A DNA stretch of 64,000 nucleotides, from assembly GCA_020847735.1 (NCBI GenBank), contig JADLBL010000021.1, forward strand, positions 1 through 64,000, in the 5' to 3' direction. This document shows positions 37,191 through 46,914 of this stretch, piece after piece. The notes beneath the pieces are model-generated. The model saw nothing but the letters and a program-made list of their open reading frames with translations. It made no database searches and had not been told where the DNA came from. Made by a program: the position numbers and the translations under genes. Positions within the stretch are counted from its first letter, which is position 1; each line of letters opens with the position of its first letter. The stretch comes from Candidatus Eisenbacteria bacterium (lineage in GTDB: Bacteria > Eisenbacteria > RBG-16-71-46).

Positions 37191-39910
37191 GCGAATCGAG
37201 GAAGCCGAAGTCGGGACCGCGTGGCCCGCGGAAGTCGTCGGGGCCCGGTGCGGGCCCGCGCCCGTTCAAGCCGCGGAGCGAAGGCCGGCCCGCGCCGAAG
37301 AGCGGACCGGGCGGGCGCTCGTTCCGCTCGCGTGACGAAGGCGGTCCGCCGCGTGCACGCACCTTCCGGCCGCGCGAGGAAGGCGCGGGACCGCGGGTGT
37401 ACAAGCCGCGTGGCGAAGGCGCAGGACCGCGGGCGTACAAGCCGCGTGGCGAAGGCGCGGGACCGCAGGCGTACAAGCCGCGTGGCGAAGGCGCGGGGCC
37501 GCGGGCGTACAAGCCGCGTGGCGAAGGCGCGGGGCCGCGGGCGTACAAGCCGCGTGGCGAGGGCGCGGGACCGCGGGCGTACAAGCCGCGTGGCGAAGGC
37601 GCAGGACCGCGGGCGTACAAGCCGCGCGGGGAGCGCGCCGGGGAGCGCTCGTTCCGTCCGCGCCGCGAAGGCGCACCGACGGGCCGGCCGCGCTTCGAGC
37701 GTTCGGCGCCGCGTGAGGATCGTGCGGGTCGTCCGCGCGCGTTCCGCCCGCGCGAGGAGGGCGCGGCTCCGCGAGGGCGCACGTTCCGTCCACGCGAGGA
37801 GGGCGCGGCTCCGCGCGGGCGCGCGTTCCGTCCGCGCGAGGAGGGCGCGGCTCCGCGAGGGCGCACGTTCCGTCCACGCGAGGAGGGCGCGGCTCCGCGA
37901 GGGCGCACGTTCCGCCCGCGCGAGGAAGGCGCTGCTCCGCGAGGGCGCGTGTTCCGTCCGCGCGAGGAGGGCGCGGCTCCGCGCGGGCGCACGTTCCGTC
38001 CACGCGAGGAGGGCGCAGCTCCGCGAGGGCGCGTGTTCCGTCCGCGCGAGGAGGGCGCGGCTCCGCGAGGGCGCACGTTCCGCCCGCGCGAGGAAGGCGC
38101 TGCTCCGCGCGGGCGCGCGTTCCGTCCACGCGAGGAGGGTGCGGCTCCGCGCGGGCGCACGTTCCGACCGCGCGAGGAAGGCGCTGCTCCGCGAGGGCGC
38201 GCGTTCCGCCCGCGCGAAGAGGGCGCGGCTCCGAGGCCGTTCCGCCCGCGCACCGAGGGTGCGGCGGGGCCGCGTGGCTTCCGTCCGCGGCGCGAGCAGA
38301 GCGCGCCCGCCGGCCGGCCGCGCTTCGAACGTCCGGGCCAGCGTCCCGAGCGTGGCGAGCACGAGCGCTCCTCGCGCTTCGACCGCGGGCAGGACGGCGC
38401 GGTGAACCGCTCGCGTCCGGCGTACGAGCGCGATTCGCGTGTGCGCTGGCGACGCGACGGACGGCCGTCGCCGGCCACTCCGCCGGCGTGGCAGCGGCGG
38501 CGCGCCGAGGTGTCGGGCGTGCCGGTCGAGGACCACACGCGCCGCGCGCCACGCGCGACGGCGTTCGAGGAGTCGGCGCCGCCGCTTCCCGGCGACCCGC
38601 GCGAGGCGGCGCTGCGCATCCTGCACGCGGTGGACACGCGCAGCGCGTTCAGCGACCGGCTGCTCGACTCCGCGCACCAGCGCGCGGGAGAGGATGTCCG
38701 CGACCGCGCGCTGCTGCACGAGCTGGTGAAGGGCACGCTGCGCTGGCGGGGGCGGCTCGACTGGGCGCTGGATCCGCGCGTGCACATCGGCCTGCAGGCC
38801 GTGCAGCCGTGGATCCGCAACGTCCTGCGCCTGGGCGCCTACCAGATCCTGATGCTCGACCGCATCCCGGCCCACGCCGCCGTGGACGAGTCGGTGAAGC
38901 TGGCGCACAAGTACGGACATCCGGGAGCGGCGGGCCTGGTGAACAGCGTGCTGCGCCGGCTCGCCGAGGAAAAGGCGACGCTCGAGTGGCCCGCCGGCGA
39001 CGACGCCGAATCGCTCGCGGTCTTCGGCTCGCACCCGCTGTGGATGGTCGAGCGCTGGCTCGCCCGCTTCGGAGCCGCCGAGACGCGGGCGCTGCTGCTC
39101 GCCAACAACCGCACGGTGCCGACCGGCCTGCGCGTCAACACGCTGCGCGGCACGCGCGAGCAGTTGATCGCGAAGCTCGCCGGGGAAGGCGTGACCGCGA
39201 CACCGGCGTCGCTCTCGCCCGACCTCGTGTGGGTCGAAGGCCACCAGTCGCCGGGCAACCTCGCCGCGTTCAAGGGCGGCTGGTGCACGGCGCAGGACGA
39301 GAGCGAGGCGCTCGTCGGCCGCGTCGTCGCGCCCGAGCCGCACGAGCGGCTGCTCGACCTGTGCGCCGCGCCGGGGGGCAAGAGCACGCACCTGGCCGAG
39401 CTGATCGGCGACGAGGGCGAGGTATGGGCGATGGAGCGCGACGCGCACCGGGTGGCGTCGCTCGAAGCGACGATCGCGCGGCTGGGACAGCACGCGATCC
39501 ACGTCGTGCACGGCGACGGCCGCACGTACACGTTCCCGATGCCCTTCGACCGGGCGCTCGTGGACGCGCCGTGCTCGGGGCTCGGCGTGCTCGCACGCCG
39601 CGCCGACGCGCGCTGGCGCAAGGGGCCCGAGACGTTCGCCGAACTGTCGGCCGTGCAGCTCGAGCTGCTCGACGCGGCCGCGCGGCGGGTGCGCCCCGGC
39701 GGCGTGCTGGTCTACAGCGTCTGCAGCTTCGAGCCCGAGGAGACCGACGCGGTGATCGCGGCGTTCCTCGCTTCGCACCCCGAGTATCGGGTGGAGAGCG
39801 TGGCCGGCTCGGTGCCCGCGCAGGTGGTGACGCCGGAGGGGTTCCTGCGCGTGCTGCCGCAGCGCGACGGCTGCGACGGCGCGTTCGCCGCGAGGCTGCG
39901 TCGGTCGTGA
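37187..39910 (+). CDS. rsmB: 16S rRNA m5C967 methyltransferase RsmB with long N-terminal tandem-repeat extension
   Basis: 907 residues, about twice the normal length. The first 460 form a disordered, Arg/Glu/Gly/Pro-rich extension: seven copies of a 12-residue unit (RAYKPRGEGAGP) and twelve of a 14-residue unit (RTFRPREEGAAPRG). The remaining 440 residues are an ordinary RsmB. A NusB-like helical domain (about 465-600; ILHAVDTRSAFSDRLLD, ELVKGTLRWRG) is followed by the methyltransferase with the SAM loop LDLCAAPGGKSTHLAEL (about 722), motif IV DAPCSGLG (Cys796) and motif VI SVCSF (Cys846, the expected nucleophile). The start overlaps fmt. The charged extension may add RNA binding or condensation. 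The repeat frame is continuous and in phase, so I take it as translated. Confidence 0.88.
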   Translation: MSESRKPKSGPRGPRKSSGPGAGPRPFKPRSEGRPAPKSGPGGRSFRSRDEGGPPRARTFRPREEGAGPRVYKPRGEGAGPRAYKPRGEGAGPQAYKPRGEGAGPRAYKPRGEGAGPRAYKPRGEGAGPRAYKPRGEGAGPRAYKPRGERAGERSFRPRREGAPTGRPRFERSAPREDRAGRPRAFRPREEGAAPRGRTFRPREEGAAPRGRAFRPREEGAAPRGRTFRPREEGAAPRGRTFRPREEGAAPRGRVFRPREEGAAPRGRTFRPREEGAAPRGRVFRPREEGAAPRGRTFRPREEGAAPRGRAFRPREEGAAPRGRTFRPREEGAAPRGRAFRPREEGAAPRPFRPRTEGAAGPRGFRPRREQSAPAGRPRFERPGQRPERGEHERSSRFDRGQDGAVNRSRPAYERDSRVRWRRDGRPSPATPPAWQRRRAEVSGVPVEDHTRRAPRATAFEESAPPLPGDPREAALRILHAVDTRSAFSDRLLDSAHQRAGEDVRDRALLHELVKGTLRWRGRLDWALDPRVHIGLQAVQPWIRNVLRLGAYQILMLDRIPAHAAVDESVKLAHKYGHPGAAGLVNSVLRRLAEEKATLEWPAGDDAESLAVFGSHPLWMVERWLARFGAAETRALLLANNRTVPTGLRVNTLRGTREQLIAKLAGEGVTATPASLSPDLVWVEGHQSPGNLAAFKGGWCTAQDESEALVGRVVAPEPHERLLDLCAAPGGKSTHLAELIGDEGEVWAMERDAHRVASLEATIARLGQHAIHVVHGDGRTYTFPMPFDRALVDAPCSGLGVLARRADARWRKGPETFAELSAVQLELLDAAARRVRPGGVLVYSVCSFEPEETDAVIAAFLASHPEYRVESVAGSVPAQVVTPEGFLRVLPQRDGCDGAFAARLRRS
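37384..37632 (+). repeat. Seven tandem 36-bp repeats in rsmB
   Basis: The phrase tacaagccgcgtggcgaagg recurs every 36 bases, seven times, starting near 37400, with only scattered substitutions. It encodes YKPRGEGAGPRA. High similarity between copies implies recent expansion or ongoing homogenisation. Confidence 0.92.
37738..38241 (+). repeat. Twelve tandem 42-bp repeats in rsmB
   Basis: The unit gcgttccgyccgcgcgagga ggcg... recurs twelve times, encoding FRPREEGAAPRGR followed by Thr, Ala or Val. Variants alternate (T, A, T, T, V, T, V, T, A, T, A), suggesting duplication of two-unit blocks. A degenerate copy follows. All units keep the frame. Confidence 0.92.
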
Positions 39911-40710
39911 GCGAGCGGCCCCCGCGGGAGGAGCCGCACGCCGGCAGCGGCGGCGGACCGCCGCCGTTCGTCGAGCGGCGCCGCGGGCATCCGCTGCGCG
40001 AGACGCTGCTGGTGTCCGCGGCGGCGCTGCTCGCGTTCGCGGTCGGGCTCGGCATCTTCAACCGCGTCCTGATGCCGCGGCTCATCCACAGCGGCGGCGA
40101 GGTGCGCGTGCCCGACCTTCAGAACCTGTCCATGGACCAGGCCGAGCAGGCCCTGAAGGCGTCGGGGCTGCAGCTGTCGCGGGCGGGGGAGCGCTTCGAC
40201 CCTTCGGTGCCGCGCGGCTTCATCCTCGCGCAGGACCCCGACCCGGACACGCCGGTCCGGCGCAACCGCCGCGTGCTCGTCACGACGAGTCTCGGCGAGG
40301 AGTTCAGCTCCGTGCCGGAGCTCTTCGGTGAGTCGCGCCGGGGCGCGCAGCTGCTGATCGACCGTGCCGGACTGCGCGTCGGCGGGGTGACGCGCGCGCC
40401 GAGCGAGGACGTGGGCCAGGACCTGGTCGCGGGCTCCGACCCGCCGGCCGAGACGGTGCTGCCGCGGGGCACGGCGATCTCGCTGCTCGTCTCGACCGGC
40501 CCGGGCCCTGAGGTGTACGTGATGCCCGACCTGGTCGGACGCGAGATCAGCGGCGTGCGTCGCCAGCTCGAAGGGCTGGGCTTTCGCGTGCTCGTTCCAC
40601 CCGCGGCGGCCAGCGTCGGCCCGATCGTTTCGCAGTCGCCGCCCGCGGGCTCGCGGGTCACGACCGACACGCAGATCGTCCTGCAGGCGACCGGCCGGCT
40701 GATCCGATGA
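39907..40710 (+). CDS. Membrane-anchored PASTA-domain protein
   Basis: 267 residues from a GTG overlapping the rsmB stop. A Pro/Arg-rich cytoplasmic start is followed by one transmembrane helix (about 33-52) and three PASTA domains: VRVPDLQNLSMDQAEQALKA, SVPELFGESRRGAQLLIDRA and VMPDLVGREISGVRRQLEGL. PASTA domains bind muropeptides or beta-lactams and are usually found on Ser/Thr kinases or penicillin-binding proteins. No kinase or transpeptidase domain is attached here. It may sense or scaffold the cell wall. Confidence 0.88.
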   Translation: MSERPPREEPHAGSGGGPPPFVERRRGHPLRETLLVSAAALLAFAVGLGIFNRVLMPRLIHSGGEVRVPDLQNLSMDQAEQALKASGLQLSRAGERFDPSVPRGFILAQDPDPDTPVRRNRRVLVTTSLGEEFSSVPELFGESRRGAQLLIDRAGLRVGGVTRAPSEDVGQDLVAGSDPPAETVLPRGTAISLLVSTGPGPEVYVMPDLVGREISGVRRQLEGLGFRVLVPPAAASVGPIVSQSPPAGSRVTTDTQIVLQATGRLIR

Positions 40711-40775
40711 GCGGCGGCCTCGAGGATGGGCGCGTGCCCTTCGCCCGCGTGCGCGGCGCCGGCACGCGCTTCTAA
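40707..40775 (+). CDS. Possible 22-codon leader ORF
   Basis: ATG in an ATGA overlap with the PASTA stop, ending in TAA that directly abuts the next gene's ATG (TAA-ATG). It is in the same frame as the YwiC-like gene. The next gene lacks a Shine-Dalgarno sequence, so this ORF could deliver ribosomes by termination-reinitiation. The peptide (MSGGLEDGRVPFARVRGAGT plus two more residues) matches nothing I know. Confidence 0.3.
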   Translation: MSGGLEDGRVPFARVRGAGTRF

Positions 40776-41594
40776 ATGAGCCACGCCCCGTCGGCCACGC
40801 CCGCGGCGCCGGCCCCGCCGCTCACGCGCATCGTCATGCCTCCCGAGCACGGCGGCTGGGCGTTCCTCGGCGAGCCCATCCTGCTCGGCCTGATCGTCGC
40901 GCCCTCGTGGGCGGGCGCGTGCGTGGCGCTCGCGGCGCTCGCCGGATTCCTCGCGCGCCAGCCGCTGCGGCTGTTCATGGGCGACCGCCGCCGTGGCCGG
41001 CGCTATCCGCGCACCGCGCTCGCCGAGCGCACGTTCGCGGTGCTCGCCGTGGCGGGCGCCGCGGCGCTGGCCGGCGCGCTGGCGCTCGCGCGCGGGCCGC
41101 TGCTGCTGGCGCTGGGAACGGCCGCTCCGCTCGCCGCGGCGGCGCTGGCGCTCGACCTGGGCCTGCGCTCGCGCGAGGCGGCGGCCGAGACGCTCGCGGT
41201 GCTGGCGCTCGGAGGGACCGCGGCGGGCATCGCGCTCGCGGCCGGTCATTCGCCGCCGCTGGCCTTCGGGCTTTGGGCGCTGCTCGCGCTGCGCGCGCTG
41301 CCGACGATCGCGTTCGTCCGCGCACGCTTCCGGCTCGACAAGGGCGAGCCGGCCAACCCGGCGCTCGCGCTGGCGCTGCACGCGGCGGCGTTCGCGCTCG
41401 CCCTGGCGGTCGCGGCCGCGGGCTTCACGCGCGCCCCGCTGGCGTGGGGCTACGGCCTGCTCGCCGCGCGCGCCGCGTACATGCTCTCGCCCCGGCGGCC
41501 GCGCTGGCGCCCGGTGTGGCTCGGCCTGTTCGAGCTGGCCGCCGGTCTGGCGCTGGTCGCCCTGATCGCGCTCGCGGCGCACGCCGCGCGCTGA
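40776..41594 (+). CDS. YwiC-like integral membrane protein
   Basis: 272 residues. The N-terminal signature MPPEHGGWAFLGEPILLGLI is the mark of the YwiC-like family. Seven or eight hydrophobic helices follow, with a basic cytoplasmic loop at FMGDRRRGRRYPRT and another at RARFRLDKGEP. The helical pattern recalls polytopic prenyltransferases of the UbiA type, but their aspartate-rich motifs are absent. Function unknown. Follows the PASTA gene and the possible leader ORF. Confidence 0.7.
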   Translation: MSHAPSATPAAPAPPLTRIVMPPEHGGWAFLGEPILLGLIVAPSWAGACVALAALAGFLARQPLRLFMGDRRRGRRYPRTALAERTFAVLAVAGAAALAGALALARGPLLLALGTAAPLAAAALALDLGLRSREAAAETLAVLALGGTAAGIALAAGHSPPLAFGLWALLALRALPTIAFVRARFRLDKGEPANPALALALHAAAFALALAVAAAGFTRAPLAWGYGLLAARAAYMLSPRRPRWRPVWLGLFELAAGLALVALIALAAHAAR

Positions 41595-41738
41595 GTCGCG
41601 CGGGCGGCCGACGCGCCCGCGCAAGCGCCGGCCCGCGGACCGTTCGCACGTCGGGCGGGGAGGGTCCGGCGATAGGAACCCGCTGCGAGCGCGGCGTTCC
41701 GGTTGCGTGCGCGCCGGGGTTCGGCCAGCATGCCGCGC

Positions 41739-42404
41739 ATGAACGCCACCGCTCCCATCGCCGCGCCCAGCATCCTGTCGGCCGATTTCTCGAGGCTCGC
41801 CGAGGAACTGGCGATCGCCGATCCCGAGCTCGACTGGGTGCACTGCGACGTGATGGACAACCATTTCGTGCCGAACCTGACGTTCGGGCCGATCCTGATC
41901 GCGGCGACGCGCAAGCTCACGCGGGCGTTCGTGGACGTGCACCTGATGATGGAGCGGCCGTGGGCGATGGTGGAGGAGTTCCGCCGGGCGGGCGCCGACC
42001 AGATCACCGTGCACCTCGAGGCCTGCGCCGAGACGCGCGAGGTCCTGCGCCAGATTCGCGAGACGGGCGCGAAGGCCGGACTCGCGCTCAAGCCCGCGAC
42101 GCCCTTCGGGGCGGTCGCGCCCTACCTGCCCGACCTGGACACGCTGCTGGTGATGACGGTCGAGCCGGGCTTCGGCGGCCAGTCGTTCATGCCCGGGATG
42201 CTGGACAAGGTCCGCGCCGCGCACGCCGAGCGCGCGAAGAAGAACCTGGCGTTTCGGATCGAAGTGGACGGCGGCATCCACAGCGAGACGGCCCGCCTCG
42301 CCCGCTCCGCGGGCGCCGACGTGTTCGTCGCCGGCAACAGCGTGTTCCACGCGAGCGATTCGCGGGCGGCCCTGGCGTCGCTGCGCGAGGCGATCGGGAC
42401 GTAG
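41739..42404 (+). CDS. rpe: Ribulose-phosphate 3-epimerase
   Basis: 221 residues from ATG at 41739 (41730 is also possible). TIM-barrel enzyme of the pentose-phosphate pathway. Motifs are APSILSADFSRLAEE, VHCDVMDNHFVPNLTFGP, VDVHLMMERP, MTVEPGFGGQSF and EVDGGI, which include the metal-binding His and Asp residues. Stands 145 bases after the YwiC-like gene, in the same direction. Confidence 0.96.
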   Translation: MNATAPIAAPSILSADFSRLAEELAIADPELDWVHCDVMDNHFVPNLTFGPILIAATRKLTRAFVDVHLMMERPWAMVEEFRRAGADQITVHLEACAETREVLRQIRETGAKAGLALKPATPFGAVAPYLPDLDTLLVMTVEPGFGGQSFMPGMLDKVRAAHAERAKKNLAFRIEVDGGIHSETARLARSAGADVFVAGNSVFHASDSRAALASLREAIGT

Positions 42405-42473
42405 CGAGCCGGGGAAGTTCGAATCGGCGACGCCCGCGACCCTTCGCGACAGGGCGGCGGCGCCGGGCTGTCC

Positions 42474-43655
42474 TCAGCGCGCCGCGTCTCCCAGCCTGCC
42501 GCCCGACCAGCGCCGGACGATCTCGCTCCGCAGCGGACGCTCGAGCCGCGCGTAGAAGAACGCGCAGACCAGGTTCAGGAAGACGTACTCCGCCGGCAGG
42601 CGAAGCGGCCCCAGCTTCTCGGCGAGGCCCACGAACGGCGCGGCCAGCAGGCTCGTCTGGATGAGATAGAAGCCGTACGAGACTTTTCCCAGAGCGACGC
42701 CCAGCGGATGCGAGAGCGCCCGCGCAACCGGCTGGTCCTCGCGGGTCAGCGCCAGGATCAGCAGGCCCGCCAGCATCGCGATCCCGAGGCTCGAGGCCAG
42801 GCCGGCCAACATCGCGTCGGCGCGCGCCGCGGCGTCCTTGACCGCCATGAGCGCGACGATCCCCGCGAACGCGCCGAGCGCCGCCCGGGTCGCGCGATGG
42901 CCCGCCAGCGCGCGCTCGGGCCAGCCGTCGCGGTGCAGGAAGGCGCAGGTCATGCCGATCGCGAACTCGGGAAAGCGTCCGGCCAGCGTCGCGTGCAGGA
43001 CGTGCTCCGGATCGGCCATGAAGCCGAAGGGCGTCCAGTGCTTCGCGGTCACGACCGCCAGGACGAGCGCGCCCGCGCCGGCAAGGACCAGCGTCGCGGC
43101 GGCGAGGACCGACAGCAGCGCGATCCCGTCGCGGCGCGACAGGCGGGCGGACGGCGGCGCGCGCCGTAGCGCGAGCCCGGCGATCGCCGCGAACAGCAGC
43201 GGCGCGACCGCGTAGAAGCTTTCCTCGATCGTCAGCGACCACGCCGTCGGCAGGCCGCGGTAGCGCAGGTCCCAGAAGAAGCCCTGCGTCATGGACAGGG
43301 TGACGAGCCACGACGCCTGCGGCCGTTCGCCGAAGAAGATCATTCCCAGGTGCTGCAGGACCGCGAACGCGAGGAACAACGGCCCGATGCGGGCGACGCG
43401 CTTGACGAAGTACTCGCGCAGCGTCACGGCGCCGGCGGCGAAACGGTCGTAATAGAGCCGGGTGATCAGGAACCCGGAGAGCACGAAGAAAATGGAAACG
43501 CCGACCGCGCCCGAGCGCCAGATCGGCAGGAACGGATCCCACAGGGTCCGGCCGGCCGCGCGCGCTTCCTCCACGTAGAGCGCCTGGTAGTGATAGAGAA
43601 ACACCAGCAGCGCGGCCAGCGCCCGCAGCGTGGTGAGTGCGCGGATCTCCTTCAT
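42474..43655 (-). CDS. Acyltransferase 3 family membrane protein (OafA/YrhL type)
   Basis: 393 residues with about ten membrane helices. The start MKEIRALTTLRALAALLVFL, then YHYQ, is the family opening, with the conserved His in the first helix region. FFVLSGFLITRLYYDRF and FVKRVARIGPLFL are also typical, the latter the R-x-R-I-x-P motif. These enzymes O-acylate sugars in envelope polysaccharides. Single gene on the minus strand, divergent from ffh and convergent with rpe. Confidence 0.9.
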   Translation of the reverse strand: MKEIRALTTLRALAALLVFLYHYQALYVEEARAAGRTLWDPFLPIWRSGAVGVSIFFVLSGFLITRLYYDRFAAGAVTLREYFVKRVARIGPLFLAFAVLQHLGMIFFGERPQASWLVTLSMTQGFFWDLRYRGLPTAWSLTIEESFYAVAPLLFAAIAGLALRRAPPSARLSRRDGIALLSVLAAATLVLAGAGALVLAVVTAKHWTPFGFMADPEHVLHATLAGRFPEFAIGMTCAFLHRDGWPERALAGHRATRAALGAFAGIVALMAVKDAAARADAMLAGLASSLGIAMLAGLLILALTREDQPVARALSHPLGVALGKVSYGFYLIQTSLLAAPFVGLAEKLGPLRLPAEYVFLNLVCAFFYARLERPLRSEIVRRWSGGRLGDAAR

Positions 43656-43801
43656 GGCCCTCCTCGTCGCGGGACGCCGCCGCGCTGGTGCGGACCGGGC
43701 GCGGCGCGCCGCACGCTACACGCGCCGTCCACGCGCGTACAGGCCGGGCGATGCGCTGTGATAGGGTTCCCGCCCCTTCCTTCCCGCAGGAGAATCCCGC
43801 A

Positions 43802-45136
43802 GTGTTCGAACAGCTCAGCGAGCGCGTCACCGGCATCCTCCGCAAGCTGACCGGGCAGGCGCGCCTCACGCCCGACAACATCCGCGAGTCCATGCGCGAG
43901 GTGCGCCGGGCGCTGCTCGAGGCCGACGTGCCCGTCGCGGTGGCGAAGGAGTTCGTCGCCCGCGTCGAGGAGCGCGCCGTGGGCGAGGACGTCCTCAGGA
44001 GCCTGACGCCCGGGCAGCAGGTGGTCGGAGTCGTGCGCGAGGAGCTCGAGAAGCTGCTCGGCAACACGACCGTGACGCTGGCCGGCTCGCCCTTCATCCC
44101 GACCGTCGTGCTGCTCGCGGGTCTGCAGGGCTCGGGCAAGACGACGTTCGCGGGCAAGCTCGCCGTGTGGCTCAAGGCCCGCGGCAAACGCACGCTGCTC
44201 GCCAGCGCCGACGTCTACCGCCCGGCCGCGATCGACCAGCTCGAGCGCGTCGCCCAGCACGCCGGCGCCGGCTTCTGGCGCGCGCCCGAGGGCACTCCGC
44301 CGGCGGCGATCGCCGCCGGCGCGCTCGACGAGGCGCGCCGGCGCGGCTTCGACTTCCTCGTGCTCGACACCGCCGGGCGCCTGCACATCGACGAGGAGCT
44401 GATGTCCGAGCTGGCCGAACTCAAGAAGATCGTGCGCGCGCACCAGGTGCTGCTGGTCGTGGACGGCATGATCGGACAGGAGTCGGTGCGCGTCGGGGAG
44501 ACGTTCGCGACCCGCGTCGGCGTGGACGGGCTCGTGCTGACCAAGATGGACGGCGACGCGCGCGGCGGCGCGGCGCTGTCGCTGCGTCACGTGACCGGCA
44601 AGCCGATCCTGTTCCTGGGTACCGGCGAGAAGCTCGACGGCCTCGAGGTCTTCAACGCCGGCCGGCTCGCCGGCCGCATCCTCGGCATGGGTGACGTGCT
44701 CGGCCTGGTGGAGAAGGCACAGCAGGCGGTGACCGAGCAGGACGCGCTCAAGCTGGCCGAGCGCATGAAGAAGTCGGACTTCACGCTCGAGGACTTTCTC
44801 GCGCAGCTGCGGCAGGTGAGCAAGATGGGGCCGCTGGAGGATCTGCTCAAGATGATGCCCGGCGTGCCGAAGGACGCCGCGGCGAAGCTGGGCCCGCAGA
44901 AGGAGACCTTCCGGCAGTACGAAGCGATCCTGTGCAGCATGACGATCAAGGAGCGCCGCAATCCGCGGCTGCTGGACGGCAGCCGCCGCCGCCGCATCGC
45001 CGCCGGCAGCGGCACGCACGTCTCCGACGTGAACCGCCTGATCCGCGATTTCGAGCAGGCGCGAACCATGATGAAGGCCCTGAAGAAGGGCCCGCGCGGC
45101 CTCGCCGGCCTGCGCGGGCGGATGCGCCCCAGATAG
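43802..45136 (+). CDS. ffh: Signal recognition particle GTPase Ffh
   Basis: 444 residues from GTG with AGGAG nine bases upstream. The N domain is VFEQLSERVTGILRKLTGQA. The G domain has the P-loop GLQGSGKT (107-114), DTAGR, TKMDGDARGGAAL and the closing GTGEKLDGLEVF. The M domain, from about 320, has EDFLAQLRQVSKMGPLEDLL and SMTIKERRNP with the RNA-binding helix SRRRRIAAGSG. It targets membrane and exported proteins to the translocon. It precedes rpsP, as in many bacteria. Confidence 0.96.
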   Translation: MFEQLSERVTGILRKLTGQARLTPDNIRESMREVRRALLEADVPVAVAKEFVARVEERAVGEDVLRSLTPGQQVVGVVREELEKLLGNTTVTLAGSPFIPTVVLLAGLQGSGKTTFAGKLAVWLKARGKRTLLASADVYRPAAIDQLERVAQHAGAGFWRAPEGTPPAAIAAGALDEARRRGFDFLVLDTAGRLHIDEELMSELAELKKIVRAHQVLLVVDGMIGQESVRVGETFATRVGVDGLVLTKMDGDARGGAALSLRHVTGKPILFLGTGEKLDGLEVFNAGRLAGRILGMGDVLGLVEKAQQAVTEQDALKLAERMKKSDFTLEDFLAQLRQVSKMGPLEDLLKMMPGVPKDAAAKLGPQKETFRQYEAILCSMTIKERRNPRLLDGSRRRRIAAGSGTHVSDVNRLIRDFEQARTMMKALKKGPRGLAGLRGRMRPR

Positions 45137-45316
45137 TTCGGCCGGGTTGCGCGCGGGCCGCCCGATAGGGCACTATGCCCGCCCTTTGCGGCCCCGTGGG
45201 CGCGCGCCCGGTGTGCGCGCGCCAGGCGATCACGGCGGCGTCGCGGGAAGCACCGAAGCGCGAAATCGGTCCGCGCCGCGCGGACCCGAAGGCATTCCGA
45301 CTGGAGGCAACACAGC

Positions 45317-45718
45317 ATGGCGGTCGTCATTCGCATGAAGCGGGCCGGCGCGAAGAAGCGGCCCTTCTACCGGATCGTCGTCGCGGACTCCCGCCGTCAG
45401 CGCGATGGCCGGTTCGTCGAGATCCTCGGCTACTACGATCCGATCGCGAAGCCGTTCGCGGTCAAGATGGACGAGGAGAAGGTCAAGGGCTGGATCGCGC
45501 AGGGCGCGCAGCCCTCCGAACAGGCGGCGTCGCTGTTCCGCCGCGCCGGCATCTACGCCGCGCGGGCGAGCAAGCCGACGAAGAAGGACGGCGAGGCGGC
45601 GAAGGCCCCGGCCACGCGGGCGAAGCCGCGCAAGGTCACCGATCGCCGCAAGAAGAACCAGGCGGCGCGCGTGAAGAAGAAGGCCAACCCGAAGAAGCCG
45701 AAGCCGAAGAAGAAGTAA
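45317..45718 (+). CDS. rpsP: 30S ribosomal protein S16 with lysine-rich tail
   Basis: 133 residues. The S16 core is the first 80 residues ([40 protein letters not shown]). A C-terminal extension of about 50 residues is nearly all Lys, Ala, Pro and Arg ([14 protein letters not shown]) and is probably disordered and RNA-binding. GGAGG precedes the ATG. The usual following genes (KH-domain protein, rimM, trmD, rplS) are not here; a 270-base gap and a lipoprotein gene follow instead. Confidence 0.95.
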   Translation: MAVVIRMKRAGAKKRPFYRIVVADSRRQRDGRFVEILGYYDPIAKPFAVKMDEEKVKGWIAQGAQPSEQAASLFRRAGIYAARASKPTKKDGEAAKAPATRAKPRKVTDRRKKNQAARVKKKANPKKPKPKKK

Positions 45719-45987
45719 CGGTTCGCCGGCGCGTGCTTCGCATACGCCGGGAACGCGCGACACGGACGTGACCCACGCACCCTGGGCGCCAGCAGGCGCC
45801 TGATGCGGTCGAACCGCCAGGTCCAGACCGCGGCGAACGCGAAGCACCCCTCGATCCAGCACCGGCCCCGAGGCCATGACGGCAGCGGGGCTTTCGCTTG
45901 GGGCGTGCGCGCACGCCCGCGGCGCCCGCGCCGTGACCCGCCCGCGGGCTTGCCCGGGAGTCGCCGCCTCTGCATAGTGCCGCTCCC

Positions 45988-46323
45988 ATGCGCGCACCCG
46001 GATTCGCCCTCGCGGCGCTGCTCGCCCTGACGCCGGTCGCCGGTTGCGCCCGCGGCGCGCCCCCGGCCGCGCGGCCCGGCTCGTTCCAACGCTCGCAGGC
46101 GCTGATCGATTCGGGCAACGTCGCCTATCGCGCCGGCGAGTTCGCGACCGCCGCCCGCCGCTACGCGAGCGCCGCGGTCGCCGAACCCGACGATCCGGCC
46201 GCCTACTACGGCCTCGGCATGGCGCTGGCGAAGCTCGGACGGGACGACGAGGCACGCCAGGCCTACGCGAAGGCGCGCGCGCTCGCGGGCGCTCAGCTCG
46301 AGGACAGCACCGCCCACCCCTGA
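45988..46323 (+). CDS. Small TPR lipoprotein
   Basis: 111 residues. The lipoprotein signal peptide has lipobox TPVAGC at about 15-20, followed by a short linker. Two tetratricopeptide-like helical hairpins follow: [20 protein letters not shown] plus [20 protein letters not shown], and [18 protein letters not shown]. Predicted to sit in an envelope membrane as a protein-binding adaptor. Partner unknown. 15 bases separate its stop from the TMEM175-like gene. Confidence 0.75.
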   Translation: MRAPGFALAALLALTPVAGCARGAPPAARPGSFQRSQALIDSGNVAYRAGEFATAARRYASAAVAEPDDPAAYYGLGMALAKLGRDDEARQAYAKARALAGAQLEDSTAHP

Positions 46324-46338
46324 GCTCACGGAGGAGTC

Positions 46339-46914
<576 letters not shown>

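Noticed and set aside
37384-38241. CRISPR array
   Set aside because: The repeats are contiguous without unique spacers, keep the reading frame and code for a repetitive peptide.
45788-45960. Small minus-strand ORF between rpsP and the lipoprotein gene
   Set aside because: No ribosome-binding site and no family pattern; the frame continues as shadow over rpsP.
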